A DNA stretch of 64,000 nt from Halorubrum depositum (GCF_007671725.1 NZ_VCNM01000002.1:496001-560000); one strand, 5' to 3'; positions 16,356 through 25,540 are shown, counted from the stretch's first letter. A program made the numbers and translations. Notes: generated from the letters alone by a model not told the origin.

Positions 16356-17105
16356 TCAGGAGGTCGTCGACTCGTCGTCCGCGTCGTCGGAAACGTCGTC
16401 CGCGTCGTCGGACGAGCCGCCCTCGCCGTCGGCGCCGTCGGCGTCCCACCGGTCGTCGGCCCAGTGCGTGTGCGAATCGGTCGCGTCGCGCTCGTTCGTC
16501 GCGGTCGAGGGTTCGCCGGCGTCGTCGCCGCCCGCGCTCGCCTCGGACTCGTCCGCGCCCGCGTCGTCGGCCTCTCCGGACGACTCGGGCCCCGCCACGC
16601 GGTCGGCGACGAGCTCCGAGAGCGGGTCGACGGTCACGGTCAGCCGCGCCACGACGAAGACGAGCGGGACGAACGACGCGATCAGGAACGCGGCGTCGTA
16701 CGCCCACGCGAACCCGTCGATCAGGGGGACGATCGCCCCGGCGAACCCGCGGTGCGCGACCAGCACGGCCGCGAGCACGACGAGCCAGTACGCCATCGCG
16801 CCGCCGTTCTCCGCGATGCGCTCGACGTGCTCCGCGGCGTCGGTCCGGTGGAGGGCGGCGCGCGTCAGCGAGGCGACCTTCGGCGCGGCGTACGCGAGGA
16901 GGGCGACGACCGCGGCCGTCACCGCGGCGCTGGCGACCGCGGCGAACGTGATCGGCGTCAGCGGGACCAGTCGGTCGACGCCCGGGAGCAGCGTGAACAG
17001 GTACAACACGCCCACCAGCGCGAGCGCCGCGATGGCGATCCGACTGGCGGAGCGAACGGAGTCGCGATCGAACGCGTCCGTCGCCGTCGATTCGGTGTCG
17101 GTCAT
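16356..17105 (-). CDS. Haloarchaeal membrane protein with acidic tail
   Basis: A 249-residue protein. Four hydrophobic segments are visible at about 22-42, 50-72, 105-125 and 130-155 (IAIAALALVGVLYLFTLL, ITFAAVASAAVTAAVVALLA, AMAYWLVVLAAVLVAHRG, AFLIASFVPLVFVVAR). The last 75 residues are almost purely Asp, Glu, Ser, Gly and Ala. The ATG at 17105 (MTDTESTATD) is preferred over an upstream in-frame start. No functional family is recognised. Confidence 0.75.
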   Translation of the reverse strand: MTDTESTATDAFDRDSVRSASRIAIAALALVGVLYLFTLLPGVDRLVPLTPITFAAVASAAVTAAVVALLAYAAPKVASLTRAALHRTDAAEHVERIAENGGAMAYWLVVLAAVLVAHRGFAGAIVPLIDGFAWAYDAAFLIASFVPLVFVVARLTVTVDPLSELVADRVAGPESSGEADDAGADESEASAGGDDAGEPSTATNERDATDSHTHWADDRWDADGADGEGGSSDDADDVSDDADDESTTS

Positions 17106-17195
17106 GATGCGCCCGGGAGGAGGGGCGCGATACAGATAATCGGGTGAGACGCTCAACGCGGTTTTACGCGGATTAAGAACCGCCGGTAGCGAGCC

Positions 17196-18503
17196 TCAGT
17201 CGGCGGCTTCGACCGCGCTCGCGGCGCGTATCACCGTCTCCTCGTCGAACTTCGGGCCGACGATCTGGAGGCCGACCGGGAGCCCGTCGGCCTCGCCGGC
17301 CGGCACCGAGATCGCCGGGAGGTTCGCGAGGTTGACCGGGGTGGTGTTGGCGTCCGCGAGGTACATCCGCAGCGGGTCGTCGAGGCTCTCACCGAGCTCG
17401 AAGGGGAGCACCGGCATCGTCGGAGAGGCGATCACGTCGACGTCTGCGAACGCCTCCTCGAAGTCCTGACGGACCCAGGCGCGGGCGTCCTGCGCCTTCT
17501 CGTAGTACTTGTCGTGGTACCCCGCCGAGAGCGCGTACGTCCCGAGCAGGATCCGGCGTTTGACCTCCGCGCCGAACCCCTCCTCGCGCGTCTCCGCGAA
17601 CGACTCGTTCCAGTTGCCGTCCGACTCGGAGCGGGTCCCGTACCGCACGCCGTCGAAGCGCGCGAGGTTCGAGGAGGCCTCCGCCATCGCGATCACGTAG
17701 TACGCCTGCACCGCGTGCTCGACGGAGGGGAGCGATATCTCAGCCGTCTCCGCTCCTCTCGACTCCAACCCCGCGATCGCGGCCTCGACCGTCTCGACGA
17801 CGCGCTCGTCGGCACCCTCGAACAGCTCCGTCGGGATCCCGACGGTGAGCCCGTCGACGTCGCCGTCGGCGGCCGCGGCGTAGCTCGCGTCCGGGTCGGC
17901 GCCGTCGACCTCGGCGAGGTCCCGCGTCGTCCCGTCGTTCGGGTCCGGCCCCGCGATGACGTCGAGCGCGGCGGCCGCCTCCTCGACGGTGCCCGCGATC
18001 GGGCCGATCTGTTCGAGCGAGTTCGCGTACGCGACGAGCCCGTACCGCGAGACGAGCCCGTACGTCGGCTTGATCCCGACGACGCCGCAGAACGCGGCCG
18101 GACAGCGCACCGATCCGCCCGTGTCGGAGCCGAGCGCGAGATCGGCCTCGCCGGCGGCGACCGCCGCCGCCGATCCGCCCGAGGAGCCGCCCGGGACGCG
18201 CTCCGGATCGGCGGGGTTCCGGGTCGGGCCGAACGCCGAGGTCTCGGTGGTCGTCCCCATCCCGAACTCGTCCATGTTCGCCTTGCCGACGACCGTCGCG
18301 CCGGCGTCCGTCAGCCGGTCGACGACCGTCGCGGAGTACGGCGGGACGTAGTCGGCGAGCATCTCGGAGCCGCAGGTCGTCCGGATCCCCTCGGTGGAGA
18401 TGTTGTCCTTGACCGCGACCGTCGCCCCCGCGAGGGGGCCCTCGGCGTCCGCGTCGCCCTCGATCGTCGCCTCCGTGATGAAGGCGTTGAGGTCGGCCGC
18501 CAT
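17196..18503 (-). CDS. gatA: Glutamyl-tRNA(Gln) amidotransferase subunit A
   Basis: A 435-residue amidase-signature protein that releases ammonia from glutamine or asparagine for tRNA-dependent transamidation. The catalytic triad is seen at Lys32 (AVKDN), Ser107 (the cis-serine in GGSSGGSAA) and the nucleophile Ser131 (GSDTGGSVR). Length is slightly short for the family but complete. It follows gatC with one base between stop and ATG, so they form an operon; gatB is not in the window. Confidence 0.95.
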   Translation of the reverse strand: MAADLNAFITEATIEGDADAEGPLAGATVAVKDNISTEGIRTTCGSEMLADYVPPYSATVVDRLTDAGATVVGKANMDEFGMGTTTETSAFGPTRNPADPERVPGGSSGGSAAAVAAGEADLALGSDTGGSVRCPAAFCGVVGIKPTYGLVSRYGLVAYANSLEQIGPIAGTVEEAAAALDVIAGPDPNDGTTRDLAEVDGADPDASYAAAADGDVDGLTVGIPTELFEGADERVVETVEAAIAGLESRGAETAEISLPSVEHAVQAYYVIAMAEASSNLARFDGVRYGTRSESDGNWNESFAETREEGFGAEVKRRILLGTYALSAGYHDKYYEKAQDARAWVRQDFEEAFADVDVIASPTMPVLPFELGESLDDPLRMYLADANTTPVNLANLPAISVPAGEADGLPVGLQIVGPKFDEETVIRAASAVEAAD

Positions 18504-18504
18504 C

Positions 18505-18855
18505 TTACGACACCTTCGGCCCGACGAAGTAGCCGTCCTCCGTTTCCTCGGCGTTCGACAACGCCTCCTCCTGGGAGAGCCCCGACTCGACCTCGTCGGG
18601 GCGCATCACGTTGACGAGCTCCTCCTCGCGCTCGGTCTCTGGGACCTCGTCGAGGGCCTCGAAGTAGTCGAGGATGTCGCCGAACTGCGCGGCGAACGCC
18701 TCGACCTCGTTGTCGGCGAGGCGCACTCTGGCCAGCTCCGCGACGTGACGGACCTCCTCGGCGTCGACGGCGGCCGCATCGGAACCGGCGGGCGAGTCGG
18801 GGTCGCCCGACTCGCCCGCCCCCGCGTCACCCGTCGACTCGGACGTATCGCTCAT
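18505..18855 (-). CDS. gatC: Aspartyl/glutamyl-tRNA amidotransferase subunit C
   Basis: A 116-residue protein. A non-conserved acidic N-terminal tail of about 30 residues precedes the GatC core: VRHVAELARVRLADNEVEAF, FGDILDYFEALDEV and the C-terminal MRPDEVESGLSQEEALSNA...GYFVGPKV segment that wraps GatA. It stabilises GatA in the GatCAB complex. First gene of the gatCA pair. Confidence 0.95.
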   Translation of the reverse strand: MSDTSESTGDAGAGESGDPDSPAGSDAAAVDAEEVRHVAELARVRLADNEVEAFAAQFGDILDYFEALDEVPETEREEELVNVMRPDEVESGLSQEEALSNAEETEDGYFVGPKVS

Positions 18856-18954
18856 ACGTCGAGGTGTCCCGGACCGGGAGTAAGGGTTTCGGAACGGCGG
18901 ACCGTCCGGGAGCGAGCCGGCGGCCGACCGGTGCCGAGCGGCGGTCGCCGGCCA

Positions 18955-19425
18955 TCACTCCTCCTCGGCCCGCACCGTCACCACGGGCGGGCCGGCCAGC
19001 CGCACGACCTTCTCGGAGACGCTGCCGAGCAGGTAGCGCTCGACGCCGGTGCGACCCTCGGTGCCCATCACGACGAGGTCGATGTCGTTCTCGTCGATGT
19101 ACTCGAGAATGGCCCTGTGGGGGTTTCCCGCCCGGACCGCGGAGACCGTGTCGATCCCCCCGAAATCGGCCGCCAGCTCCTCGACGAACGGCCTGGCGCG
19201 CTCCTCGAGCTCGCGCTTCCGGTCCTCTGTGGACGGCTGGTCTTTCGCGTAGCCCTTCGGCCCGGAGATGTAGTTCCCGCCCAACCCGAGCGTGAACTGA
19301 CGCGTGTCGACGACGTGTAACACGTGTACCGTCGCGTCGAACGCCTCGGCCATCTCCCGTACGTGTGCTATCGCGGCCTCGGAACCGTCGCTCCCGTCCG
19401 TGGGATACAGGATGCGATCGTACAT
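18955..19425 (-). CDS. Universal stress protein, UspA family
   Basis: A 156-residue single-domain UspA protein. The N-terminal MYDRILYPTDGSDGSE and the ATP-binding signature GTEGRTGVERYLLGSVSEKVVR near the C-terminus, ending in VVTVRAEEE, are typical of nucleotide-binding Usp proteins. It is closely related to the next gene (19519-20028) and probably arose by duplication, but a 93-base gap suggests each has its own promoter. Stress role only by family. Confidence 0.92.
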   Translation of the reverse strand: MYDRILYPTDGSDGSEAAIAHVREMAEAFDATVHVLHVVDTRQFTLGLGGNYISGPKGYAKDQPSTEDRKRELEERARPFVEELAADFGGIDTVSAVRAGNPHRAILEYIDENDIDLVVMGTEGRTGVERYLLGSVSEKVVRLAGPPVVTVRAEEE

Positions 19426-19518
19426 GGTGTCACCAATCCAACCATCCGCACAGTTACATAAAGTCCCACCGGCGGGAGCGGTCGAGCGTCGGGAGAGCGG
19501 TCCGACGGATCCGCGCCG

Positions 19519-20028
19519 TCACTCCTCGTCGGCCCGGACCGTCACCACGGGCCGGTCCGAGAGGCGCACCACCTTCTCCGTGACGCTACCGAGCAGGTAG
19601 CGTTCGACGCCGGTCCGACCGTGAGTCCCCATCACGATGATGTCGACGTCGTTCTCGTCGGCGTGTTCGAGGATGGCCGTATGCGGGTCCCCCTTTCTGA
19701 CGGCGGTCCGCACGTCGATCCCGTCGAACGATTCGGACGACTCTTCCAGGAGTTCCGTCACATGTACGGTGAGCCGCTCCTCGACGTCGTCGGTGTCGGG
19801 CCCTTCCTCGTGCCCGCCGATGTACCCCTCTTCCGGTGACCGCCCGCTCATCGCTTGGCTCTCCTCGTCGAGGAACGCTCCGCTCAGGCCCAGCCCGCCC
19901 TCGCGGGCGTCGACGACGTACAGCACGTGCACGGTCGCGTCGAACGCCGACGCGAGCTCTCTGACGTGCGCTGCCGCCGCCTCCGATCCGGCGCTCCCGT
20001 CTGTCGGATACAGGATGTCGTCGTACAT
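19519..20028 (-). CDS. Universal stress protein, UspA family (paralogue)
   Basis: A 169-residue UspA protein starting MYDDILYPTDGSAGSE, with nucleotide-binding GTHGRTGVERYLLGSVTEKVVR and the same VVTVRADEE end as its neighbour. It differs mainly by a longer central loop (about 45-85) rich in Gly and acidic residues. The ATG at 20028 is chosen; the open frame upstream is unrelated sequence. It forms a tandem duplicate with the gene at 18955. Confidence 0.92.
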   Translation of the reverse strand: MYDDILYPTDGSAGSEAAAAHVRELASAFDATVHVLYVVDAREGGLGLSGAFLDEESQAMSGRSPEEGYIGGHEEGPDTDDVEERLTVHVTELLEESSESFDGIDVRTAVRKGDPHTAILEHADENDVDIIVMGTHGRTGVERYLLGSVTEKVVRLSDRPVVTVRADEE

Positions 20029-20165
20029 CGTGCCACCAAGCTGAAACTTATTGGAGCAGCGGTAAAAACCCACCGCAGATCGGCGCTCGCGACCGATCCG
20101 GTCGTCTGGCGGTGATGAGAAGCGGACGCGAAAGCGGCCGCGAAGCCGCGTCGAACCGGCCGCGG

Positions 20166-21320
20166 TTACAGCAGGTCGTTCGAGACGAGTCGGTCGACCG
20201 CCTCGCGCAGGCGCTCCTCGCTGGCCGCGTAGGAGATACGCGCGTGGCCGGGGGCGTTGAACGCGCTGCCAGGCACGCACGCGACGGACGCCTCCTCGAT
20301 GGCGGCCTCGCACCACGCCTGGTCGTCCTCGTCGACGGGGAGCATCATGTAGAAGGCGCCGTCGCCGACGTCGACGTCGACCCCGTGCTCGTCGAACAGG
20401 TCGACGAGGAGGTCGCGGCGGTCCGCGAACGCCCGCCGCATCTCCTCGACGGAGTCGTCGGTGTTCTCCAGCGCCTCCACGCCCGCGCGCTGGACGAAGT
20501 TGACCGCGCAGGAGACGGAGTGCGAGTGGAGCTTGCCGGCCTGTCCGACGAACTCCTCGGTCGCGTGGAGGTAGCCGAGCCGCCAGCCGGTCATCGAGAA
20601 CGCCTTCGAGAAGCCGTTTATCGTGACCGTGCGGTCGGCCATCCCGTCGAGGCTCGCGAGCGAGACGTGCTCGGCGTCGTAGATGATGCGCTCGTAGATC
20701 TCGTCGGAGATCACGGTGACGTCGTGTTCGACCGCGAGGTCGCGGACGCCCTCCAGCGCGGTCTCCGAGAAGACCGCGCCCGTGGGGTTCGACGGGGAGT
20801 TGACGACGAGCAGCTCGGTGTCGTCGGAGACCGTCTCGGCGAGGTCGTCGAGCGCGGGCTCGAGCTGGAAGCCGTGGGGGGCGAGGTCGACGCGGGAGAG
20901 GTCGGCGCCGGCGAGCTTCGCCATCGCCTCGTAGGAGACCCACGCGGGGTCCAGCAGGACGACCTCGTCGCCGTCGCCGATCAGCGTCTGGAACGTCTCG
21001 TATAACGCCTGCTTGCCGCCGGGGGTGACGATCACCTCGTCGGCGTCGGCGTCGATCCCCGTGCCGCGGAGCTTCGCCGCGATCGCCTCCCGCAGCTCCG
21101 GGATCCCGTTCGAGGAGGTGTAGCCCGTGTGACCCGCGTCGAGGGCGTCCTTGCCGGCCTCGACGACGTTTTCGGGGGTGTCGAAGTCGGGCTCGCCGAC
21201 CGAGAGGTCGACGATGTCGGCGCCCTCGGCCTCTTTCTCCGCCGCGAGGTTCGATATTGCCAGCGTCGCGCTGGGCTCTACGCGTCCGATCCGGTCCGAG
21301 AAGTCGTATGCGTGACTCAT
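20166..21320 (-). CDS. Pyridoxal-phosphate aminotransferase, class I (aspartate type)
   Basis: A 384-residue fold-type I aminotransferase of the archaeal/Thermus aspartate aminotransferase subgroup. The Schiff-base lysine is Lys239 in GFSKAFSMTGWRLGY. NSPSNPTG, SDEIYERI and the substrate-binding YTSSNGIPELREAIA are also seen. Likely reaction is aspartate plus 2-oxoglutarate to oxaloacetate plus glutamate, though prephenate or alanine specificity cannot be excluded. It lies 31 bases downstream of ribH on the same strand... the two are read in the order ribH then this gene's region boundary, and may share regulation without clear metabolic link. Confidence 0.9.
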   Translation of the reverse strand: MSHAYDFSDRIGRVEPSATLAISNLAAEKEAEGADIVDLSVGEPDFDTPENVVEAGKDALDAGHTGYTSSNGIPELREAIAAKLRGTGIDADADEVIVTPGGKQALYETFQTLIGDGDEVVLLDPAWVSYEAMAKLAGADLSRVDLAPHGFQLEPALDDLAETVSDDTELLVVNSPSNPTGAVFSETALEGVRDLAVEHDVTVISDEIYERIIYDAEHVSLASLDGMADRTVTINGFSKAFSMTGWRLGYLHATEEFVGQAGKLHSHSVSCAVNFVQRAGVEALENTDDSVEEMRRAFADRRDLLVDLFDEHGVDVDVGDGAFYMMLPVDEDDQAWCEAAIEEASVACVPGSAFNAPGHARISYAASEERLREAVDRLVSNDLL

Positions 21321-21351
21321 TGTCGTGTGCTCCGTGTGTCGTCTCCGGCGC

Positions 21352-21756
21352 TCATTCGAGCTCCGTCGCGAGGTCGATCGCGGCGTTCGCGGCCTCCGCG
21401 CCCTTGTCGATCCGCTCGCGCGCCTCCGCGCCGGACATCCCCGGACCGCTCACGCCGAACGTGACGGGGGTGTCGCGGTCGAGGCTCACTCGCGTGAGCT
21501 GTTCGGCGGTCGCACTCGCGATGACGCGGTCGTGGTCGGTGTCGCCGGTGACGATGGCGCCGATCACCGCCACGGCGTCGACGTCGTCGCGGCGCGCGAG
21601 CCGGTCGGCGGCCAGCGGGCTGTCGTACGCGCCCGGCACGCTCACTTCGTCGACGACGACGGCGTCGCGGTCGGCGGCCGCCTCGCGGGCGGCCTCGGCC
21701 ATCGGCTCCGTGACGGCGTCGTTGAACCGCGCCACCACCAGTCCCAGCGAGACCAT
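21352..21756 (-). CDS. ribH: 6,7-Dimethyl-8-ribityllumazine synthase
   Basis: A 134-residue lumazine synthase catalysing the penultimate step of riboflavin synthesis. Seen are the N-terminal LGLVVARFNDAV, the substrate loop VPGAYDSPL, AVIGAIVTGDTDHDRV with the proton-accepting His, and TFGVSGPGMSGAEAR. The ATG at 21756 is preferred over a GTG 12 bases earlier because family members begin just before the first strand. It is oriented away from repeat copy B and is followed 31 bases later by the aminotransferase gene. Confidence 0.92.
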   Translation of the reverse strand: MVSLGLVVARFNDAVTEPMAEAAREAAADRDAVVVDEVSVPGAYDSPLAADRLARRDDVDAVAVIGAIVTGDTDHDRVIASATAEQLTRVSLDRDTPVTFGVSGPGMSGAEARERIDKGAEAANAAIDLATELE

Positions 21757-21853
21757 ACGCTCGCTCACACCGGCGGCGGCAAAGGTCTACCGTTCCGGCG
21801 GAAGGTTGCCGGGCGAACGTCTTCGGTAACGGCGGCGGAGTGGCGATTATTGC

Positions 21854-22120
21854 TTATAAATAGCCGAGGCGGTTGGCGCGCGCCACCGAGCGGCCGACAG
21901 GCCGCGAGGAGCGCGTGCGAGGGAGTCGGTCGGCCGAAGCGAAGCGAGGCCGACCGACGAGGCTGGGGAGGCGTGAGGTGCTGTGCGGGGTGGGACGCAA
22001 AGGGGCAGTCGCGAGGACGAAGCACGGCGACGCAAGGACCGCAGGGAGCGAACGAAGTGAGCGATCGAGGACCGCAGCGAGTCGCGCGAGTTCTCGCGGC
22101 TGGGGCTTTGGCGGTGTTCG
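21854..22120 (+). ncRNA. Structured intergenic element, copy B
   Basis: A TATA-like TTATAAA (21854-21860) is followed by domain I (GCGGCC-GACA-GGCCGC with opposed GA pairs) and domain II, a perfect 11-base stem GTCGGTCGGCC / GGCCGACCGAC with a purine-rich loop. Next come the conserved block GAGGCTGGGGAGGCGTGAGG and domain III. There CAAAG-GGG-CAGTCGCGAG (22006-22015 for the inner arm) pairs with CTCGCGGCTG (22093-22102)-GGG-CTTTG, with one T-G wobble. No convincing coding frame is shared with other copies. A transcribed structured RNA is the favoured reading, but a structured repeat acting as DNA is possible. Confidence 0.7.
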
Positions 22121-22190
22121 CCGCAGAGTAGTCAATCAGCCGTCTGCGAGCGGTCGGTGCTCAGAAGACGTTCGCTGGGGAATCTACCGC

Positions 22191-22727
22191 TTACTTCGCG
22201 ACCTTCGCCTCGAACTTCTCGCGCACCTTCTCCATCTTCGGCTTGGCGTGGAAACTGCAGTAGGCGTCGTTCGGGTTCTTCGCGAAGTAGTCCTGGTGGT
22301 GCTCCTCGGCGCGGTAGAACGTCTCCAGCCGGTCGAGCTCCGTCACCACGTCGTCGTCGTACTCCTCGTCGAGCGCCTCGATGTAGGCCGCGGCGGCCTC
22401 GCGTTGGGTCTCATCGTGGTAGAGCACGATCGAGCGGTACTGGCTCCCCACGTCGGGGCCCTGGCGGTTGAGCTGGGTCGGGTCGTGGATCTCGAAGAAG
22501 GCCTCGAGGACCTCGTCGTAGGCGATGGCGTCGGGGTCGAACTCGACCTGCACGACCTCGGCGTGGCCGGTGTTTCCGGAGCACACCTGCTTGTACGTGG
22601 GGTCGTCGACCCCCCCGCCCGCGTAGCCGGAGGTGACCGACTCGACGCCGGCGAGCTGTTCGAGCGCGGCCTCGACACACCAGAAGCACCCGCCGCCGAG
22701 CGTCGCGGTTTCGAGCTGATCGGACAT
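22191..22727 (-). CDS. msrA: Peptide-methionine (S)-S-oxide reductase MsrA
   Basis: A 178-residue enzyme repairing oxidised methionine. The catalytic motif GGGCFWC places Cys14 and Cys17 near the N-terminus. GYAGG, the conserved HAEVVQVEFDP, YRSIVLYHDETQ and EEHHQDYFAKNP follow in the family order. The ATG at 22727 is chosen so that GCFWC is at the usual position. The gene sits alone between copies B and C of the repeat element, which point towards it from both sides. Confidence 0.96.
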   Translation of the reverse strand: MSDQLETATLGGGCFWCVEAALEQLAGVESVTSGYAGGGVDDPTYKQVCSGNTGHAEVVQVEFDPDAIAYDEVLEAFFEIHDPTQLNRQGPDVGSQYRSIVLYHDETQREAAAAYIEALDEEYDDDVVTELDRLETFYRAEEHHQDYFAKNPNDAYCSFHAKPKMEKVREKFEAKVAK

Positions 22728-22835
22728 ATACTCATCACAAGGGCTCGGAGACGTATTAATCACGCGCGCTTATGTATGAGTGATGGTGGCGAACGCGGAC
22801 GCTCGTTAATAAGTCGCTGACGCCGGATCGACGGT

Positions 22836-23100
22836 GACCACCTCCAAAGCCCCAGCCGCGAGGTGGGCGCACGCTCGCTGCGCGCTTCAGTCGCTCACTC
22901 TGTTCGCTCCTTGCAGTGCTTACATCGCCTGCGCCCACCTCGCGGCTGCCCCTTTGAGTCCCTCCCCGCCCCGCACAGCAACTGCACCTCACGCCTCCCC
23001 AACCTCGCCGCGGCCGCCCGTGGCGGCCGCTCGCAGGCGCGCGCCGCCGCACACGGTTCAGTTTTCAGTTATGAACAACCCTCACCACCGCTATTTAATT
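22836..23100 (-). ncRNA. Structured intergenic element, copy C
   Basis: Read on the minus strand. A perfect 19-base inverted repeat, CAGCCGCGAGGTGGGCGCA at 22853-22871 and its complement at 22930-22948 on the plus strand, forms domain III, flanked by CAAAG/CTTTG with a C3/C3 (GGG/GGG in RNA) internal loop. The domain-II hairpin has GCGGCCGCC with GGCGGCCGC and is followed by GAGGTTGGGGAGGCGTGAGG. A separate domain I is not evident, so the 5' part is shortened. AATTAAATAG (23091-23100) lies upstream as a possible TATA box, further from the element than in copies B and D. Confidence 0.7.
23091..23100. promoter_or_regulatory. AT-rich box shared by copy C and the M20 gene
   Basis: CTATTTAATT lies 24 bases before the ATG at 23124 on the plus strand, right for a leaderless promoter. 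Its complement AATTAAATAG faces repeat copy C. It may serve one or both directions; only the plus-strand spacing is a good fit. Confidence 0.5.
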
Positions 23101-23123
23101 CGCTGAGCCGCTCAAACCCGTAC

Positions 23124-24242
23124 ATGGACGAACTCGCGGACCTGACCGAGGAGCTGGTCAGCATCTCCTCCCACGAGGACGAGACCGATGCCGGCGACGC
23201 CATCGAGGAGTGGCTCCGCGCGGAGACCGACGCGCGGGTCGAGCGCGACGCGGTCGGCAACGTCATCGCTCGGAAGGGGGCGACCGACGACCCGGACGCC
23301 GAGACGCTCGCGCTGGTCGGCCACCACGACGTCGTCCCGCCGGCGGCGCGCCAGACGACCGGGGAGAGGAACGCCGGCGCGTACGTCGTCGAGCGCCGCG
23401 ACGGGCGGATTCACGGGCGCGGTGCGGCAGACATGAAGGGCGCGGTGGCGGCCTGCATGCTCGCGTTCCGCGAGGCCGAGCCGCCGGCGGGCCGCGAGCT
23501 CGCGGTCGCCTCGTTCGTCGGCGAGGAAATCGGCGGGACCGGGGCGCGCCACGCGATCGAGGCTGGGTTCGCCCCCGACCGCGCGGTCGTCGCGGAGGGG
23601 TCGACGGACTACTCGAAGCCGGGCGTCACCGACGTCGTCGTCGCGCACAAGGGGCGCCGGGCCTCGACGCTCGTCGCGCGCGGGACCGCGGCGCACGCGT
23701 CCGAGCCCGAGCGCGGCGAGAACGCGATCTACCGCGCCAGCGACGCGATCGACGTCGTCCGCGGGCTCGACGCGCCGTCGGCGACCGTCTTCGGCGAGTC
23801 CGTCACCGGGTCGCTCGCGGTCACGATCGTCGAGGGCGGCGAGACGTGGAACGTGATCCCGGAGCGCTGCGAGGTGACCATCGACGAGCGCACCGTCCCC
23901 GGCGACCGCGCCGACCTCGCCCGCGCCGCCGAGGCGGTCGCGGGCGTGGAGTGGGAGGTCGAACAGGACCTCCCGCCGATGGCCTGCGGCGACGACGCGT
24001 TCGCCGAGGGGACGCTCGCGGTCGCCCGCGAGGTCCACGACGATCTCGGGCTCGCCGTACCCGAACACGTCGTCAAGCCGCACGCGACCGACGCCGGCTG
24101 GCTCGCCGAGGCCGGGACAGACTGCCTCGTCTGCGGCGCCTCCGAGCCGGGCGAGGCGCACACCGACACGGAGAGCGTCGGGATCGACGTCCTCGACCGC
24201 TGTTACCGTATTTATAAGCGCGTCGCCGAACGCTCGTTCTGA
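23124..24242 (+). CDS. M20-family metallopeptidase/deacylase (ArgE/DapE/ACY1 type)
   Basis: A 372-residue cytoplasmic zinc amidohydrolase. Metal ligands and catalytic residues are in place: GHHDVVP (His67, Asp69), GRGAADMKG (Asp103), VGEEIGG (Glu134 general base, Glu135 ligand) and AHTDTES near the C-terminus. The dimerisation lid with AAHASEPERGENAI is present between the two halves. Substrates in the family include N-acetyl-ornithine, succinyl-diaminopimelate and dipeptides; the neighbours give no clue. TATA box 24 bases upstream supports this start over the longer frame that runs through the repeat element. Confidence 0.9.
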   Translation: MDELADLTEELVSISSHEDETDAGDAIEEWLRAETDARVERDAVGNVIARKGATDDPDAETLALVGHHDVVPPAARQTTGERNAGAYVVERRDGRIHGRGAADMKGAVAACMLAFREAEPPAGRELAVASFVGEEIGGTGARHAIEAGFAPDRAVVAEGSTDYSKPGVTDVVVAHKGRRASTLVARGTAAHASEPERGENAIYRASDAIDVVRGLDAPSATVFGESVTGSLAVTIVEGGETWNVIPERCEVTIDERTVPGDRADLARAAEAVAGVEWEVEQDLPPMACGDDAFAEGTLAVAREVHDDLGLAVPEHVVKPHATDAGWLAEAGTDCLVCGASEPGEAHTDTESVGIDVLDRCYRIYKRVAERSF

Positions 24243-24338
24243 GTGGGGGCGAGGGGACGGGCCGCGTGGCGTCTCGTCGCCGCCGAGCGACGCGGTATGG
24301 AAGGGGTTTTATGCGACCCGCGGGAACTGTGGGCTACT

Positions 24339-24491
24339 ATGGGAGACAAATCGAAGGCTCAAAAGAAGCGTCTGGCGAAGGCGGAACGCCAGAACACCCG
24401 CGTCCCCGCGTGGGTCATGATGAAGACGGACATGAACGTGACGCGAAACCCCAAGCGGCGCAACTGGCGCCGGAACGACCTGGACGAATAG
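24339..24491 (+). CDS. rpl39e: 50S ribosomal protein eL39
   Basis: A 50-residue very basic protein with [29 protein letters not shown] and [14 protein letters not shown], the whole length of archaeal eL39, which lines the ribosome exit tunnel. A TTTTAT element about 27 bases before the ATG is the likely promoter of the whole translation cluster. The next gene starts at the base after its stop codon. Confidence 0.97.
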
Positions 24492-24770
24492 ATGAGCACC
24501 AGCGACTTCGAAGAGCGCGTCGTCACCGTTCCGCTCCGCGACGCCAACGACAAGCCGGTACAGGAGCGCGCCGACTTCGCGATGCGGATCGTCCGCGAGC
24601 ACCTCGCGCAGCACTTCTCCGTCGACGAGGAGGAGGTCGTCATCGACACCTCGGTCAACGAGGCGGTCTGGGCGAACGGACGCGAGAACCCCCCGAGCAA
24701 GGTCCGCGTCCGCGCGGCCCGGTTCGTCGAGGACGGCGAGCCCGTCGTCGAAGCCGAGTACGCCGAGTAA
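24492..24770 (+). CDS. rpl31e: 50S ribosomal protein eL31
   Basis: A 92-residue ribosomal protein, recognised by [31 protein letters not shown] and the C-terminal [16 protein letters not shown]. It is more acidic than bacterial or eukaryotic relatives, as usual in halophiles. It lies near the tunnel exit. It is immediately joined to eL39 and separated from aIF6 by a single base. Confidence 0.97.
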   Translation: MSTSDFEERVVTVPLRDANDKPVQERADFAMRIVREHLAQHFSVDEEEVVIDTSVNEAVWANGRENPPSKVRVRAARFVEDGEPVVEAEYAE

Positions 24771-24771
24771 C

Positions 24772-25437
24772 GTGTTACGGGCGACCTTCACCGGCTCGTC
24801 GTACGTGGGCGTGTTCGCCCGCGCCATCGACGACCTCCTGTTGGTCCGGCCGGACGTCGACGAGGAGCTCGCCGACGCGCTCGGCGAGGAGCTGGGCGCC
24901 GAGCCCCTCCTCACGACGGTCGGCGGCGCCAACACCGTCGGCTCCCTCGCGACGGGCAACGAGAACGGCGTTCTCGTCTCCGCGCGGGCGACCGACCGGG
25001 AGCAGTCGCGGATCGCCGAGGCCGCCGACCGCGAGGTGGGCGAGCTCCCCGGCGAGATCAACGCGGCCGGCAACGTCGTCCTCGCGAACGACTACGGCGC
25101 CTACGTCCACCCGGACCTCCCGCGCGAGTCGATCGTGACGGTCAGAGAGACCCTCGGCGTCCCCGTGGAGCGCGGCGACCTCGGCGACGTCCGCACGGTC
25201 GGGACGGCGGCGGTCGCCAACAACACCGGCGTGCTCTGTCACCCCAAGTCGACCGAGTCGGAGCTGCAGGCCGTCGAGGAGGCGCTCGACGTCCGCGCCG
25301 ACCTCGGGACGGTCAACTACGGCGCGCCGCTCGTCGGATCCGGCCTCGTCGCCACCGACGAGGGGTACGTCGTCGGCGAGGACACCACCGGTCCCGAGCT
25401 CGGGCGCATCGAGGAGACGCTCGGCTTCATCGACTGA
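24772..25437 (+). CDS. eif6: Translation initiation factor aIF6
   Basis: A 221-residue anti-association factor that binds the large subunit and blocks premature joining. It shows the five-fold repeated beta-alpha units of eIF6 with internal motifs [45 protein letters not shown] and [19 protein letters not shown] start one base after the eL31 stop is required, since the first strand [14 protein letters not shown] begins right after it. Confidence 0.97.
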   Translation: MLRATFTGSSYVGVFARAIDDLLLVRPDVDEELADALGEELGAEPLLTTVGGANTVGSLATGNENGVLVSARATDREQSRIAEAADREVGELPGEINAAGNVVLANDYGAYVHPDLPRESIVTVRETLGVPVERGDLGDVRTVGTAAVANNTGVLCHPKSTESELQAVEEALDVRADLGTVNYGAPLVGSGLVATDEGYVVGEDTTGPELGRIEETLGFID

Positions 25438-25540
25438 CGCCGAGCTTTTCGCGGCCCGATCGACTCCCCCGACTCCCGCTTCTCCCGCCACTCTCGAACC
25501 GCCGACGAGCCGAGGGCGGCGCGACTGCCTACGAGTGCGC

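Noticed and set aside
21854-23100. Composite transposon around msrA
   Set aside because: No transposase, no terminal repeats with matching ends and no target duplications were found; the two copies differ greatly in stem sequence.
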